6,149 nt of DNA from Robiginitomaculum sp. Its GTDB lineage: Bacteria > Pseudomonadota > Alphaproteobacteria > Caulobacterales > Maricaulaceae. How positions within the stretch are numbered: the stretch's first letter is position 1; every line of letters begins with the position of its first letter. Location of the stretch: contig JALWUB010000238.1 of assembly GCA_026993275.1 (NCBI GenBank), forward strand, positions 1 through 6,149, given 5' to 3'. The translations under genes were made by a program, and so were the position numbers. Under the pieces are notes generated by a model. That model was not told the DNA's origin. It worked only from the letters and a program-made list of their open reading frames with translations, and ran no database searches. Of this stretch, positions 5,765 through 6,149 are shown piece by piece.

Positions 5765-5989
5765 GTGTGCAGAAGGCTGCGGCCGAACTCAATTGGCCTG
5801 CTCATTCTGCACTGGCGGCTTTGTATGCTGAACAGGAGAGATGGCGCAGGAAATGCAGTGCATTCCCAAGCATGCTGACGCCTTCAGGGCGCCGCGCGAT
5901 CAAAGATCCTCCCGGGGGGTTGACAGGAATGCCCAATCTGCGGCGTCAACACCACGAACAGGGCGCTTCCGGTTCCCTTGTCCTTGCGG
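5765..5989. other. intergenic stretch with no supported gene
   Basis: It lies between the receptor terminator and the stop of the convergent right-edge gene. An open plus-strand frame crosses it but begins inside the terminator hairpins and uses third-position A/T far more than the genes here. The one notable element is a compact dyad, AATGCA-G-TGCATT, at 5852-5864. No clear terminator for the minus-strand gene was found. I see no tRNA or insertion-sequence ends. Confidence 0.55.
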
Positions 5990-6149
5990 TCAGTGCGCCA
6001 TGGTTTCCGGCAGCTTGCGCATGTCATGCACGCCCCGGATGCGGAGGCGGCTCTCTGGCTGCTCGCTGCCGATGGTGAGAGCGTAATCGGGGATGAAATG
6101 GCCAGGGAGGGCGCTCTTGCCCGTCAGCATGGTGAAGCTGCCGGGCGCG
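5990..6149 (-). CDS. C-terminal end of an unrecognised gene (5' end beyond window)
   Basis: Reading the minus strand from the right edge gives 52 codons and a TGA at 5992-5990. The visible peptide includes SFTMLTGKSALPGHFIPDYA, then LTIGSEQPESRLRIRGVHDM, and ends RKLPETMAH. Forty-five of the 52 codons end in G or C, matching the real genes here and unlike the competing plus-strand frames over the same bases. The mix of strand-forming hydrophobic and charged residues looks like folded soluble protein; no membrane segment or motif is evident. I do not recognise the family and assign no function. The gene converges on the receptor gene, with about 310 bases between their stops. Confidence 0.62.
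   Translation of the reverse strand, partial: APGSFTMLTGKSALPGHFIPDYALTIGSEQPESRLRIRGVHDMRKLPETMAH

Noticed and set aside
5695..6078. Plus-strand open frame of 127 codons after the receptor, with a plausible-looking middle section
   Set aside because: Its only early start is a TTG inside the terminator hairpins, it uses third-position A/T unlike the other genes, and its 3' part runs antisense to a frame with 45 of 52 codons ending in G or C.
5841..6086. Plus-strand 81-codon frame preceded by AGGAG
   Set aside because: The Shine-Dalgarno is only two bases from the ATG, composition is Arg/Ser/Cys-rich like an out-of-frame read, and it overlaps the better-supported minus-strand gene.
1..6149. 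Search for CRISPR arrays, insertion-sequence ends, toxin-antitoxin pairs, phage genes, tRNA or rRNA
   Set aside because: No regularly spaced repeats, terminal inverted repeats with a transposase, small paired ORFs with strong signals, or RNA-gene motifs were found; all confident genes are core or ordinary accessory functions.

Overview
The window reads as ordinary chromosomal DNA from a G+C-rich alphaproteobacterium, most likely a Caulobacterales/Maricaulales-type organism (Caulobacter, Hyphomonas, Maricaulis and relatives). Three things point there: a very large TonB-dependent receptor of the kind these oligotrophs carry in many copies, an IHF beta subunit of alphaproteobacterial type, and a marked shortage of GANTC, the site of the cell-cycle methylase CcrM. 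I count only six in 6149 bases on a full read, against about 22 expected at roughly 60% G+C. The lineage is inferred, not proven.

Layout. Positions 1-566 (minus strand) hold most of a DedA/VTT-family inner-membrane protein that runs off the left edge. A 136-base divergent spacer (567-702) separates it from argG (703-1929, plus strand), which encodes argininosuccinate synthase. A probable terminator and a good promoter lie between argG and ihfB (2081-2368), the beta subunit of integration host factor. Next comes a 305-base non-coding stretch with several dyads, a candidate promoter, one GANTC site and a possible 31-codon leader ORF. It leads into a 1000-residue TonB-dependent outer-membrane receptor with a GTG start (2674-5676). 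Two strong hairpins follow it, the second a clear intrinsic terminator. About 230 bases of apparently empty sequence come next. The last 160 bases (5990-6149, minus strand) are the C-terminal end of an unrecognised gene that enters from the right edge and converges on the receptor.

How the genes relate. They look like independent transcription units rather than a pathway: membrane homeostasis (DedA), arginine biosynthesis (argG), nucleoid architecture (ihfB) and outer-membrane uptake (the receptor). No sigma/anti-sigma pair, SusD-like lipoprotein, TonB/ExbBD set or catabolic enzyme is visible beside the receptor, so its substrate cannot be read from context.

I found no defence island, mobile element, CRISPR array, tRNA or rRNA, and no evidence for an undescribed multi-gene system. 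The most interesting material is around the receptor: its 14 cysteines fall into seven close pairs, one of them forming a CxxCH motif, and its leader carries a CcrM-type site and a short ORF that stops one base before the receptor's start codon.
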